This document shows positions 1 to 8,918 of a DNA stretch of 64,000 bases, one piece after another (the first letter of the stretch is position 1; each line of letters starts with the position of its first letter). The translations under genes and the position numbers were made by a program. The DNA lies in assembly GCF_042683685.1 (NCBI RefSeq), contig NZ_JBHUOP010000004.1:124001-188000 (forward strand), given 5' to 3'. Under the pieces are notes generated by a model, which was not told the origin of the DNA, made no database searches, and worked only from the letters and a program-made list of their open reading frames with translations. The stretch is from Timonella corticicola. GTDB lineage: Bacteria > Actinomycetota > Actinomycetes > Actinomycetales > Cellulomonadaceae.

Positions 1-26
1 TCTGGAACTGGGACATCGCTGAGTAA
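1..26 (+). CDS. 3' end of an unidentified gene, possibly the oligopeptide-binding protein
   Basis: An open frame entering from the left edge ends in the residues WNWDIAE followed by TAA at 24-26. It lies directly upstream of a peptide ABC permease operon, where actinobacterial opp/dpp operons usually carry the substrate-binding lipoprotein gene. That identity is inferred from position only; seven residues cannot show it. Confidence 0.35.
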
Positions 27-77
27 TAAAGCGCAGGTGAAACTCCTGTTCATCCGCTCGCAAGAGTGATAGCAACA

Positions 78-110
78 GTGGCGCCAGGGCGATTCTCGCC
101 CTGGCGCCAC
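78..110 (+). terminator. Strong hairpin between putative binding-protein gene and oppB
   Basis: Perfect 15-bp inverted repeat: arms 78-92 and 96-110 around the loop TTC. No T-run follows. Position after the first gene of the operon suggests partial termination or mRNA stabilisation, so that the binding protein would be made in excess over the permeases. Function is inferred. Confidence 0.6.
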
Positions 111-202
111 GCTGTGATTCACGGGTTTGCCCAAAACGCGGGTAAAATCGAGCGGTAATTCGCTTGCGGCGTGCCACGGGCCGCCGCTGGAGAGGTCAAA
201 TC

Positions 203-1738
203 ATGTTTAACTTCATTTTCAGGCGCGCGCTGTCGTCGTTTGGAGTTCTACTCGTTGCCACGTTTCTCATCTATGTGTTGGTCGATGTCGCAATCGATCC
301 ACTGGCTGAACTGCGCACGAGTACCGCGCCAAACAAAGAAGCGCTCATTCAAGAACGCATCACTTTGCTGCAGCTTGATGTGCCATCACCGATCCGATAC
401 TTCGGCTGGCTGGCAGGCGTCGCCGGATGCTTCATCGGACAGTGCGACTTCGGTTCCGCCTGGAGCACTAATCAACAGGTCTCGGATATTCTCGTTTCGT
501 CCCTGATCGTCACCATCAAACTGGTGACCGTTGCGACCGTGCTCGCAATGATCCTCGGTATCGCTGTTGGTGTTGTCTCGGCGCTACGCCAGTACACCGG
601 CTTCGACTACACAATGGTCTTTATCTCCTTCCTGCTCTACTCTCTTCCGAGTTTCTGGGTCGCTGTTCTGCTCAAGCAGTGGGGTGCGATCGGCTTCAAC
701 GACTTCCTCGCTGATCCACACGTCGGTGCCCCCACAATCATTGTGCTGGCGGTAATCGCGGGCATAGTTTGGCAAGCCATGTTCGCCGGAGACTTCAAAC
801 GCCGTAGCGTCGTATTCGGAGCGAGTACAGTTGTTACTGCGGGAATACTGTTCTACGTTCTTGGAACCGGTTGGCTACTCAACCCATCGCTCGGCCCTGT
901 GGTGATCGCACTCACGGCAGCGGCTGCGGGTGTTGCGCTGACAGCCATCATGGCCGGTCTGCGTAATCGTCGCGCTTTGTACTCTGCTCTTGCAACCGGT
1001 GTGTTCGCCGGTGTCGTGTGGTATCCGATGCAGTTCCTGTTCGTGAACTTCAGCGCGGCACTCACCCTGGTGTTCATCCTCGTGTTTATCGCCGTCGGTG
1101 TTCTTGCCGGATGGTTGTTCGGTGGTTACGACCGCCGTATCTCGATGAGGGTTTCAGGTCTTACCGGACTGATCGGCTTCGGACTGCTGTTCATCGACCG
1201 GGTGATGCTCGCATGGCAGCCATACTTCAACTCCTCGGCAATCAACGGTCGCCCCATCGCAACCCTGGGTTCGCAGACCCCAGGCCTTAAAGGTTCCTAC
1301 TGGACGCACCAACTCGACTCGTTCACGCACCTGATTCTGCCAACCATCGCGCTGGTGCTGATCTCATTCGCCGCCTACACGCGTTACTCGCGCGCTTCAA
1401 TGCTTGAGGTCATGAACCAGGACTATGTGCGTACAGCACGGGCAAAGGGTCTTTCTGAGCGCGTTGTCATTGTGCGCCACGCATTCCGTAACTCGCTGAT
1501 TCCACTTGCGACCATCATCCCAATCGACTTTGCGGGAATCCTTAGTGGTGCGGTCATCACCGAACGCATCTTCGGTTGGCGCGGTATGGGAACGATGTTC
1601 CTCAGTGGTTTGGACCGCAATGAGATTGACCCGGTTATGGCTTACGTGCTTGTCATCGGAGCGGTTGCAATCATTGCCAACTTCCTCGCTGACCTGCTCT
1701 ACGCAGTTCTAGACCCACGGATTCGAGTAAACGCATGA
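203..1738 (+). CDS. Peptide/nickel ABC transporter permease (DppB/OppB family), enlarged
   Basis: This is the first membrane permease subunit of an oligopeptide/dipeptide importer in the cytoplasmic membrane. The C-terminal third carries the binding-protein-dependent transport domain, with the EAA loop around YVRTARAKGLSERVVIVRHAFRNSL and the family ending LYAVLDPRIR. The start is ATG 203 (MFNFIFRRAL), preceded by AGAGGT at 191-196. An upstream in-frame start at 164 has no ribosome binding site and a non-conserved leader. The protein is 511 residues, against the usual 310-340. The extra length is a central block of about 190 hydrophobic residues that inserts additional membrane segments before the EAA loop. 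It overlaps oppC by 4 nt (ATGA). Substrate is probably peptides, but nickel or other small solutes cannot be excluded. Confidence 0.9.
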   Translation: MFNFIFRRALSSFGVLLVATFLIYVLVDVAIDPLAELRTSTAPNKEALIQERITLLQLDVPSPIRYFGWLAGVAGCFIGQCDFGSAWSTNQQVSDILVSSLIVTIKLVTVATVLAMILGIAVGVVSALRQYTGFDYTMVFISFLLYSLPSFWVAVLLKQWGAIGFNDFLADPHVGAPTIIVLAVIAGIVWQAMFAGDFKRRSVVFGASTVVTAGILFYVLGTGWLLNPSLGPVVIALTAAAAGVALTAIMAGLRNRRALYSALATGVFAGVVWYPMQFLFVNFSAALTLVFILVFIAVGVLAGWLFGGYDRRISMRVSGLTGLIGFGLLFIDRVMLAWQPYFNSSAINGRPIATLGSQTPGLKGSYWTHQLDSFTHLILPTIALVLISFAAYTRYSRASMLEVMNQDYVRTARAKGLSERVVIVRHAFRNSLIPLATIIPIDFAGILSGAVITERIFGWRGMGTMFLSGLDRNEIDPVMAYVLVIGAVAIIANFLADLLYAVLDPRIRVNA

Positions 1739-2799
1739 GCGAGCAAAACGTAGAAATTGAAGAAAGCCGCGGCGAAAATGCGATCGAGAATCGCGAAGTT
1801 GCCGGTCTGTCTCAGGGGCAGATCGTGTTCCGCCGTTTTGTCCGGCACAAGGCGGCAATGACCTCGGTTATTGTCATGGTCGCTGTCGCACTGCTCGCTA
1901 TCACCTCAATCGGGTGGGGACCAATTCCTGGCTGGTGGCAGTGGAATTACACTCAGACTGCACCGCAGGCCAACCCGGGTGGAACCCCAACCCTGCAGTT
2001 GTGGGGCGAGAGTGGCTTCCGAATCGGTGACTACCCGTTTGGTCAGGACGAACTCGGGCGCGATAACTTCGCACGCGTCATGCGCGGTATCCAGACCTCA
2101 CTCGTGGTGATGTTCATCGTTGCTGGTGTCTCCTCCGCAATCGGTATTCTCATCGGCGCTGTCTCCGGGTTCTTCCGGGGCTGGCTCGACTCGCTGTTGA
2201 TGCGTTTCACCGAACTGTTCATCGTGGTTCCCGTACTTATCACCGGTGCGGTACTCGGAAAGTTGTTTGGCTCACCGGCCCCAATCGTTCTGGCGATTGC
2301 ATTGGGTGTGCTCAACTGGACTAGTCTGGCCCGTCTGGTGCGTGCGGAGTTCCTCTCCCTGCGTGAACGCGAGTTCGTTGAAGCGGCACGTGTCGCCGGA
2401 GCATCCAACTCCCGTATCATCTTCAAACACATGCTGCCAAACACGATCGCGGTGATCATCGTGAACACCACGCTGATGCTGAGTTCCGCGGTCCTACTTG
2501 AAACGGCACTGTCCTACCTCGGATTCGGTATCCAACGCCCAGAGGTTTCGCTCGGTAACCTGATTTCCGAATACCAGTCGGCGTTCACCACCCGTCCATG
2601 GCTGTTCTGGTGGCCAGGTCTGTTCATCGTATTGCTCGCGCTGTGCGTGAACTTTATCGGTGATGGTCTACGCGATGCCTTTGACCCACGTCAGCGCAAG
2701 ATCCCGACCGTACGCGCAATGCGCAAGGCGGAGCGGAAGGCGCAGGCTCTGGAACTGACCTCGACGACCCTGCCTGCCAAGAACAGCAAGGACGTCTAA
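1735..2799 (+). CDS. Peptide ABC transporter permease (DppC/OppC family)
   Basis: Second permease subunit, 354 residues, pairing with the preceding DppB-like protein. It has the N-terminal OppC-type segment (about residues 25-60: one membrane helix after a basic stretch), then a periplasmic loop with the family motif FGQDELGRDNFAR, then the transport domain with EAA loop REFVEAARVAGASNSRIIFKHMLPN and the ending DGLRDAFDPRQRK, all typical of OppC/DppC. The ATG at 1735 overlaps the upstream stop, so translation is probably coupled. The operon's ATPase gene follows only after an opposite-strand gene. Confidence 0.92.
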   Translation: MSEQNVEIEESRGENAIENREVAGLSQGQIVFRRFVRHKAAMTSVIVMVAVALLAITSIGWGPIPGWWQWNYTQTAPQANPGGTPTLQLWGESGFRIGDYPFGQDELGRDNFARVMRGIQTSLVVMFIVAGVSSAIGILIGAVSGFFRGWLDSLLMRFTELFIVVPVLITGAVLGKLFGSPAPIVLAIALGVLNWTSLARLVRAEFLSLREREFVEAARVAGASNSRIIFKHMLPNTIAVIIVNTTLMLSSAVLLETALSYLGFGIQRPEVSLGNLISEYQSAFTTRPWLFWWPGLFIVLLALCVNFIGDGLRDAFDPRQRKIPTVRAMRKAERKAQALELTSTTLPAKNSKDV

Positions 2800-2821
2800 C
2801 GTGATTTTCTCCGGGGGAGCG

Positions 2822-3352
2822 CTACACACTCAGCGTGATAACAAAGACCAAGGCGCACACCGTCAATGCGGTGATGCCCACGGTGTTGTGACGCGTGGTG
2901 AGCTGTGCTCCCTCCGGTCGAACATTGCTCAGAAATCCGGCTTCGGCCAACGTGTTCATACGGTGCTCTGCGAAGGTCTTGACCTCTCCGGCCAAGCCAA
3001 GGTTATTGCGCTTGTTGGCGATAGCGGCGGCGTAGGCGCTGTGGCGGTTTCCCTCACGGTCAGTGACCACGAAGGTGCCGCGGATGTCCAACTCTGCGAC
3101 AGCGGGCCAAGGTATGTGTACCGAGCGCAGGGGATTGGTGATGAGGATTCCTCCATCCGATATCTCAACGCTGGGTCGCAGATAGAAGAGCCATACCGCA
3201 ACCGCAAGGAAGACGGTGAGGGCAACCACACGCCACCGCAGTTCAGAGTTTCCTGCGAAGAAGCCGCTGATAGCGGCTGCGGCGAGAATTGCCCACACGA
3301 TGTACGCAAGGACACGGCTGAACAACGGTCGAAAGATTTCTGTAGGACCCAT
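2822..3352 (-). CDS. PH-like domain membrane protein
   Basis: A 176-residue protein on the opposite strand inside the opp operon. Two membrane helices near residues 12-35 and 39-58 are followed by a beta-rich stretch starting RPSVEISDGGILITNPLRSVHIPW, which matches the pattern of bacterial PH-like domains (bPH_6/PF10756 type) in actinobacterial membrane proteins. A third hydrophobic helix closes the protein. Function is unknown. It sits between oppC and the ATPase gene and is convergent with the oppC side, so transcripts of the two strands overlap here. A 209-residue plus-strand frame covering the same region is low-complexity shadow sequence and is not called. Confidence 0.75.
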   Translation of the reverse strand: MGPTEIFRPLFSRVLAYIVWAILAAAAISGFFAGNSELRWRVVALTVFLAVAVWLFYLRPSVEISDGGILITNPLRSVHIPWPAVAELDIRGTFVVTDREGNRHSAYAAAIANKRNNLGLAGEVKTFAEHRMNTLAEAGFLSNVRPEGAQLTTRHNTVGITALTVCALVFVITLSV

Positions 3353-3436
3353 AACTTTATTGTGACAGCGCGCTCGTACTTAGAGGCACGCGACGCTCTG
3401 TATCGAGCTGCTGTATGTGGAAGGAAGTGATTGGCG

Positions 3437-5128
3437 ATGATGCAAGTTAACGCACAATCCCCTCAGAAGACCGGTGAGCCCATCCTCAAGGTGGATGATC
3501 TCACGGTTGAATTTTGGGTAGACGGCGAATGGTTCGCCGCTGCAAAGAACATTGACTACGAGGTGCACCCGGGCGAGGTACTGGCCATCGTGGGCGAGTC
3601 AGGTTCAGGCAAGACTCAGTCGTCGATGTCCCTGCTTGGTCTGTTGCCTGCGAACGGTCGTTCGAAGGGTTCGGCGAAGCTCAATGGCAAGGAACTGGTC
3701 GGCCTGAGTCACTCGCAACTGCGCCACCTGCGCGGTAACGACATGGCGGTTATCTTCCAGGAGCCGATGACCGCGATGAACCCGGTCTATACGATCGGCT
3801 TCCAGATCATCGAGACTCTGCGTACTCATACTGAGATGAGTCCGAAGGAAGCACGTGCACGTGCTCTGCAACTCTTGACTCTGGTTGAGATCCCAGATCC
3901 CGAGGTTGCCCTCGACAAGTACCCGCACCAGCTTTCTGGTGGACAGCGCCAGCGCGCAATGATCGCTCAGGCGCTCGCACTCAACCCGAAGCTCCTCATC
4001 GCGGATGAGCCGACCACGGCTCTCGACGTGACGGTTCAGGCCGAGATTCTTAAGCTCATGGGAGAACTGCGCCACAAGTTCGACTCCGGTATCGTGCTGA
4101 TCACGCACGACATGGGTGTCGTCGCAGACATGGCAGACCGCATAATCGTTATGCGCAACGGCGTCATTGTGGAGCGTGGCACTGCGGATGAGATCTTTAA
4201 CCGTCCGCAGCACCCATACACCAAGGAACTCCTTGAGGCTGTTCCGCACCTTGGGGAGTTCACCGCCAAGGACGTCGACCCAGCCATTCCAGTGGCATAC
4301 CGTGATGACGAGTTGGTGCTGCATGCCAAGGACCTCGTGATTGAGTATCCGAAGCGTGGCCGTGTGCCAGCAGTCCGAGCGGTTCAGGGTATTGACCTTG
4401 AGATCGCAAAGGGCGAGGTCGTCGGTCTCGTGGGTGAGTCTGGTTCCGGCAAGACCACGGTTGGCCGTGCGGCGATCGGTCTGTTGCCTGTAGCCGATGG
4501 CTCGTTGCGCGTTGCAGGCCACGAACTTGCCGGTATCTCGAAGGCCAATCTGCGCGATGTGCGGAACAATGTGTCGATCGTGTTCCAGGATCCAGGTTCG
4601 TCCCTGAATCCTCGTCTCCCGATTGGCGAGTCGATTGGCGAACCGATGTTCCTGCACGGTGTTGCCAAGGGTGCGGGGCTGCAGAAGAAGATCGAGGAAC
4701 TACTCGATCAGGTTGAGCTGCCTCGTGCGATGCGTAACCGTTACCCACACGAGCTCTCCGGTGGTCAACGTCAGCGCGTGGGTATTGCCCGCGCACTGTC
4801 ACTGCAGCCAAAGCTCCTGATTGCGGATGAGCCGACCTCGGCACTGGACGTTTCGGTTCAGGCCAAGGTCTTGGACCTGTTCATGGATCTTCAGCGCGAG
4901 CACGGCTTTGCCTGCTTGTTCATCTCGCACGACCTTGCCGTTGTCGAGATGCTCGCCTCGCGTATCGCCGTGATGCGTCACGGAAAGATGGCTGAGTTCG
5001 GTACGCGTAAGCAGGTTCTTGAGAACCCGCAGGATGATTACACTCGCAAGTTGCTTGCGGCTGTTCCTGTTCCAGACCCTGAGGCACAGCGTCAGCGTCG
5101 CGAACTACGCAACGCGCTCATCAACTAA
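3437..5128 (+). CDS. Fused double ATPase of peptide ABC importer (DppD-DppF type)
   Basis: Drives the peptide importer by ATP hydrolysis on the cytoplasmic face. Two complete ABC domains are joined: the first has Walker A GESGSGKT (about residue 54), signature LSGGQRQR and Walker B with DEPTTALD; the second has GESGSGKTT (about residue 334), LSGGQRQR and DEPTSALD. Each half ends in the oligopeptide-type C-terminal segment (HPYTKELLEAVP and DDYTRKLLAAVP). Actinobacteria often fuse these subunits, which are separate in enterobacteria. ATG 3437 is chosen because AAGGAAG (3421-3427) is 9 nt upstream; TTG 3431 is too close to it. A canonical terminator follows. Confidence 0.93.
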   Translation: MMQVNAQSPQKTGEPILKVDDLTVEFWVDGEWFAAAKNIDYEVHPGEVLAIVGESGSGKTQSSMSLLGLLPANGRSKGSAKLNGKELVGLSHSQLRHLRGNDMAVIFQEPMTAMNPVYTIGFQIIETLRTHTEMSPKEARARALQLLTLVEIPDPEVALDKYPHQLSGGQRQRAMIAQALALNPKLLIADEPTTALDVTVQAEILKLMGELRHKFDSGIVLITHDMGVVADMADRIIVMRNGVIVERGTADEIFNRPQHPYTKELLEAVPHLGEFTAKDVDPAIPVAYRDDELVLHAKDLVIEYPKRGRVPAVRAVQGIDLEIAKGEVVGLVGESGSGKTTVGRAAIGLLPVADGSLRVAGHELAGISKANLRDVRNNVSIVFQDPGSSLNPRLPIGESIGEPMFLHGVAKGAGLQKKIEELLDQVELPRAMRNRYPHELSGGQRQRVGIARALSLQPKLLIADEPTSALDVSVQAKVLDLFMDLQREHGFACLFISHDLAVVEMLASRIAVMRHGKMAEFGTRKQVLENPQDDYTRKLLAAVPVPDPEAQRQRRELRNALIN

Positions 5129-5143
5129 CAGTCCACATCATAT

Positions 5144-5178
5144 GGGGACCCCACACAACTGTGTGGGGTCCCCTTTTT
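5144..5178 (+). terminator. Rho-independent terminator of the opp operon
   Basis: Perfect 13-bp stem (5144-5156 with 5161-5173), 4-nt loop AACT, followed by TTTTT. Confidence 0.92.
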
Positions 5179-5727
5179 GGCCTGTCTGTCACTGGCCTGT
5201 GGATTTTCTCGCCGATCTGTCTCCAAGACCCCACGGATTGACGCCGAAACCCACAGGCCGACACGGCGGCTGGGTGAGGTGGCACCGGTTTTTATGGCGG
5301 CGACGAGTCGGCTCGGCCCGGAGAGCAAGCACCTGGCCCGACGGACTCGTCGCGAAGGTTCTCTGAGTGCAACCAAATGTGAGGCAGAACATGAGTGCCC
5401 ATCGACACATCGTGGGAGCCAGTATTGAGTTCTCCGGTACGATTGCATAGGCCATCGTTCGAGGTTGTCACGGCCAAGTCTGGTCAGACATCCCATTTGG
5501 CTGGACACCACAGAACCGGCTAGCACAGTTAGCAGTGTTCGCACCGACAACCACAAGGTATGCAGGTGAGCCAACTGCAATGCCTCGAACGCCAAGGATT
5601 TCCGTCCGGTGCAGCGCTCCCGCGACCGCTGCGGCAACTGGACGCCATACTGCTGCGCGCTACGTGCAGTCCCTCAAGCGTTGAGAAGTTCAGCGTGTCC
5701 CTCTCAGACCGAGAATCGAGTTCATAT
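5179..5727. other. Non-coding interval upstream of typA with an internal imperfect inverted repeat
   Basis: No frame here has convincing protein character; the in-frame extension of typA back to 5560 is not conserved-looking. An imperfect inverted repeat has arms CGACGAGTC (5301-5309) and GACTCGTCG (5344-5352), with partial pairing continuing inward. The motif GGCGACGAGTCGG at 5299-5311 recurs in two other intergenic regions (24806-24818 and 37074-37086 on the other strand). The interval presumably also holds the typA promoter and 5' leader, which I could not place. Confidence 0.5.
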
Positions 5728-7638
5728 ATGTCAGTGCGCTCTGACCTGCGCAATGTGGCAATTGTTGCCCACGTCGACCACGGTAAGACCACCCTTGTTG
5801 ATGCAATGCTCCGCCAGACCGGTGCATTCGATCCGCGTGCGAACGTTGATGAACGCGCAATGGACTCCGGCGACCTGGAACGCGAAAAGGGCATCACGAT
5901 CCTCGCCAAGAACACCGCTGTACGCTACTCGGGTCCAGCCGCCGAAAAGGCCGGCCACACCGATGGCATCACCATCAACGTTATTGACACCCCAGGTCAC
6001 GCTGACTTCGGCGGCGAGGTCGAGCGTGGCCTGTCGATGGTCGATGGCGTTGTACTTCTCGTGGACTCCTCTGAGGGTCCGCTGCCACAGACTCGCTTCG
6101 TTCTCCGTAAGGCGCTTGCCGCCCGTCTTCCTGTCATCTTGGTGGTGAACAAGGTCGACCGTAGCGACGCACGTATCACTGAGGTTGTCGGTGAGGCCAC
6201 CGATCTGCTGCTCGGCCTGGCCTCGGACCTGCAGGACGAGGTTGATGACCTTGACCTCGAGTCGATCCTCGACGTACCAGTCGTGTACGCGGCAGCCAAG
6301 GCAGGCCGCGCAACCTTGGACCAGCCAGCCGACGGTAGCCTCCCAGACAACGAGGACCTTGAGCCACTGTTCCAGACGATCCTCGAGAAGATTCCAGCGC
6401 CAACCTACGACGAGGACGCGCCACTTCAGGCACACGTCACCAACCTTGACGCTTCGCCGTTCCTTGGTCGTCTTGCCCTCCTGCGCGTGCACAACGGCAC
6501 GATCCGCAAGGGCCAGCAGGTCGCGTGGTGCCGCCAGGACGGTAGCCAGCAGACCGTGAAGATCACGGAACTTCTGGAGACGAAGGCACTCGACCGTGTC
6601 CCAACCGAAGAGGCCGGACCTGGTGACATCGTCGCCGTCGCCGGTATCTCGGACATCATGATCGGTGAAACTCTCACCGACATCAACGACCCGCGCCCAC
6701 TGCCGACCATCACGGTTGACGACCCGGCGATCTCGATGACCATTGGTATCAACACCTCGCCATTGGCAGGTAAGGGCGGTAAGGGCCACAAGGTCACGGC
6801 TCGCCAGGTGAAGGACCGCCTCGACTCGGAACTGATCGGTAACGTTTCACTGAAGGTTCTGCCGACCGAGCGTCCAGACGCATGGGAAGTACAGGGCCGT
6901 GGAGAACTGGCGCTGGCGATCCTCGTGGAGCAGATGCGCCGCGAGGGATTTGAGCTGACCGTTGGCAAGCCACAGGTTGTGACCAAGAAGATCGACGGCA
7001 AGGTCCACGAGCCTATGGAGCGCATGACCATTGACGTCCCAGAGGAGTACCTGGGTGCGGTTACCCAACTTATGGCGCAGCGCAAGGGCCGCATGGAGAC
7101 AATGTCCAACCACGGTTCAGGCTGGATCCGCATGGAGTTCGTGGTCCCAGCGCGTGGCCTGATCGGGTTCCGCACCCGCTTCCTGACTGAGACTCGCGGA
7201 ACCGGTATTGCGTCCTCGATCGCCGAGGGCTACGAGCCATGGACCGGTGCCATCGAGACCCGTGTGAACGGATCACTCGTGGCAGACCGTGCCGGTGTGG
7301 TGACGCCGTTCGCAATGATCAACCTGCAGGAGCGTGGCTCGTTCTTCGTCGACCCAACGCAGGAAGTCTATGAGGGCATGATCGTTGGCGAGAACTCGCG
7401 TAACGAGGACATGGATGTGAACATCACCAAGGAGAAGAAGCTCACCAACATGCGTGCGGCTTCCTCCGACTCGTTCGAGAACCTCATCCCACCACGCAAA
7501 CTGACTCTTGAGGAGTCTCTTGAGTTCGCTCGCGAAGACGAGTGCGTCGAGGTCACCCCAGAGATCGTGCGTATTCGCAAGGTGATTCTGGACCAGACAG
7601 AGCGTGCCCGTGCGACTGCTCGCGCGAAGCGGGCGTGA
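5728..7638 (+). CDS. typA: Ribosome-binding translational GTPase TypA/BipA
   Basis: TypA/BipA is an EF-G-like GTPase that binds the ribosome and supports 50S assembly and stress or low-temperature growth. The G domain begins at once with AHVDHGKTT (G1), then DTPGHADFGGEV (G3) and NKVDR (G4). EF-Tu domain II follows (around residues 215-305), then the elongation-factor domains III and V and the TypA-specific C-terminal domain containing SNHGSGWIRMEF and ARGLIGFRT. The start is ATG 5728 (MSVRSDLRN). It gives 636 residues, normal for the family, though no clear ribosome binding site precedes it. An upstream GTG at 5695 is a weaker alternative. Confidence 0.96.
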   Translation: MSVRSDLRNVAIVAHVDHGKTTLVDAMLRQTGAFDPRANVDERAMDSGDLEREKGITILAKNTAVRYSGPAAEKAGHTDGITINVIDTPGHADFGGEVERGLSMVDGVVLLVDSSEGPLPQTRFVLRKALAARLPVILVVNKVDRSDARITEVVGEATDLLLGLASDLQDEVDDLDLESILDVPVVYAAAKAGRATLDQPADGSLPDNEDLEPLFQTILEKIPAPTYDEDAPLQAHVTNLDASPFLGRLALLRVHNGTIRKGQQVAWCRQDGSQQTVKITELLETKALDRVPTEEAGPGDIVAVAGISDIMIGETLTDINDPRPLPTITVDDPAISMTIGINTSPLAGKGGKGHKVTARQVKDRLDSELIGNVSLKVLPTERPDAWEVQGRGELALAILVEQMRREGFELTVGKPQVVTKKIDGKVHEPMERMTIDVPEEYLGAVTQLMAQRKGRMETMSNHGSGWIRMEFVVPARGLIGFRTRFLTETRGTGIASSIAEGYEPWTGAIETRVNGSLVADRAGVVTPFAMINLQERGSFFVDPTQEVYEGMIVGENSRNEDMDVNITKEKKLTNMRAASSDSFENLIPPRKLTLEESLEFAREDECVEVTPEIVRIRKVILDQTERARATARAKRA

Positions 7639-7763
7639 GCGTAGCACCTCGCCGCTGGGCTGCCGCGCTGCTCGGTTCGCCACGAGCGGGGAAGACCCCG
7701 CTCGACGCGTTGTAGGTGGAGGGAACCGCCCACTCGCGCGGCGGTTCACCTGAGAACGTAACT

Positions 7764-7802
7764 CGAGAAGGTCCGTAACGTGCCACGTTACGGACCTTCT
7801 CG
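7764..7802 (+). terminator. Terminator-like hairpin after typA
   Basis: Perfect 18-bp stem (7764-7781 with 7785-7802) around a 3-nt loop GCC. There is no long T-run, so it is an I-shaped hairpin of the kind frequent in actinobacteria. Confidence 0.75.
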
Positions 7803-7859
7803 TCGTCAAACAGGGATTTTGAGCGCTTGACGCGCCTGGTGAGATGGGAGAATAGGGCA

Positions 7860-8840
7860 GTGGAGATTCGCGAGCTTGATCTTGTCGGACCAATCGTGGC
7901 GGTGCACGCGCACCCCGACGACGAGACTTTGTCCTCGGGTGGGTTGCTCGCGTTGGCCGCGGAGCGCGGCTTCGGGGTGACCCTTGTGACCTGCACGCGC
8001 GGTGAACAGGGTGAGGTGATCGGAAACGATCCGGATGGCCTGGAGGGAAATGGGCCTGCGCTGGGTGCGTATCGGGAGCGTGAGTTGGCTCGCGCCATGG
8101 CGGCGCTCGGGGTGCGCGACCATGTGTTCCTAGACCAACTTGTCCCTGTGCCTGGCGACGAGTCGGTTCCGCTTGATGCTGCGGTTACGGTTTCTGAGGT
8201 GCGGTTTTGCGACTCTGGGATGTCATGGGTCGATGGTGAGCTTGGTGCTGGCGTGTCCGGCGCCGCGCAGCCTCCCGACGAGGTGTCGCCCGATGCGTTC
8301 TACTTTGCAGACATCGAGGCATCGGCTTCGCGCCTGGCTGGCGTGTTGCTCAAGCGAGCTGCGCGGACTGTCGTTACCTATGAACCTGGCGGGGGATATG
8401 GGCACCCCGATCACATCCGTGCCGCACAGGTGGCTCGGCGTGCGGTCGAACTTGCTCAAGACGGTGGTGCCGGACCGATAAGGATGCTGAGTTCGGTGAT
8501 TCCAGCCGACATCGCTAGGTCTGGGCGTGCTGCGCTGCACGACCTCGCAGCGCGTGGACTGGTAGCGGGAACGGACCATGGCGGAGTCATCCCAGAGGTT
8601 TCAGCGCCTCTTGCCGCTGTCAGTGCACACGAGGACGCGACTGCCTACACGCTCGACACGAGGGACTACCTGCCGCAGGTTCTTGCGGCGATGAGAGAGC
8701 ACGCAACACAGATTCAATGGGCCTGTGAACTGCCCGCCTATGGCATTGCGGCTGGTGCTGCCGTGATTGGCAGCTATGCGCTGTCAAACGACATCATCTC
8801 GCCGTTGTTCTCGCATGAGTTCTACGCCGAACTGCTGTGA
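7860..8840 (+). CDS. mshB: Mycothiol biosynthesis deacetylase MshB (GlcNAc-Ins deacetylase)
   Basis: MshB is a zinc enzyme of the PIG-L/LmbE family. It removes the acetyl group from N-acetylglucosaminyl-inositol, the second step of mycothiol synthesis. The zinc and catalytic motif AHPDDE is at residues 17-22 and the second ligand region is GGGYGHPDH. The stretch RFCDSGMSW fits MshB better than the related conjugate amidase Mca. GTG 7860 is chosen because GGGAG at 7846-7850 lies 9 nt upstream, giving 326 residues; a TTG at 7827 is in frame but has no such site. TTGACG at 7827-7832 could be a -35 element. The downstream small membrane protein gene is a common actinobacterial partner. Confidence 0.88.
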   Translation: MEIRELDLVGPIVAVHAHPDDETLSSGGLLALAAERGFGVTLVTCTRGEQGEVIGNDPDGLEGNGPALGAYRERELARAMAALGVRDHVFLDQLVPVPGDESVPLDAAVTVSEVRFCDSGMSWVDGELGAGVSGAAQPPDEVSPDAFYFADIEASASRLAGVLLKRAARTVVTYEPGGGYGHPDHIRAAQVARRAVELAQDGGAGPIRMLSSVIPADIARSGRAALHDLAARGLVAGTDHGGVIPEVSAPLAAVSAHEDATAYTLDTRDYLPQVLAAMREHATQIQWACELPAYGIAAGAAVIGSYALSNDIISPLFSHEFYAELL

Positions 8841-8906
8841 CCTAATCGGTATGTAAAAGGTATGGATCGATACCGCAAGTTTCAGGTTCTCATCAGGGTT
8901 TTTCGA

Positions 8907-8912
8907 TAGGTT
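8907..8912 (+). promoter_or_regulatory. Putative -10 element for leaderless transcription
   Basis: TAGGTT lies exactly 6 nt before ATG 8919, and no properly spaced ribosome binding site is present. Transcription would start at or next to the A of the start codon. Confidence 0.5.
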
Positions 8913-8918
8913 AGAGGC

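Noticed and set aside
2801..3430. 209-residue plus-strand frame between oppC and the ATPase gene
   Set aside because: It overlaps the PH-domain gene on the other strand and its sequence has no hydrophobic or domain pattern; it is the antisense shadow of that gene.
3605..4657. 350-residue minus-strand frame inside the double ATPase gene
   Set aside because: Antisense of a clear ABC ATPase; no domain.
5125..5637. 170-residue minus-strand frame before typA
   Set aside because: Includes the terminator hairpin as coding sequence and has an Arg/Ser/Cys-rich composition typical of non-coding high-G+C DNA.
5560..5727. N-terminal extension of TypA
   Set aside because: TypA proteins begin a few residues before AHVDHGKTT; the extra 56 residues are not family-like.
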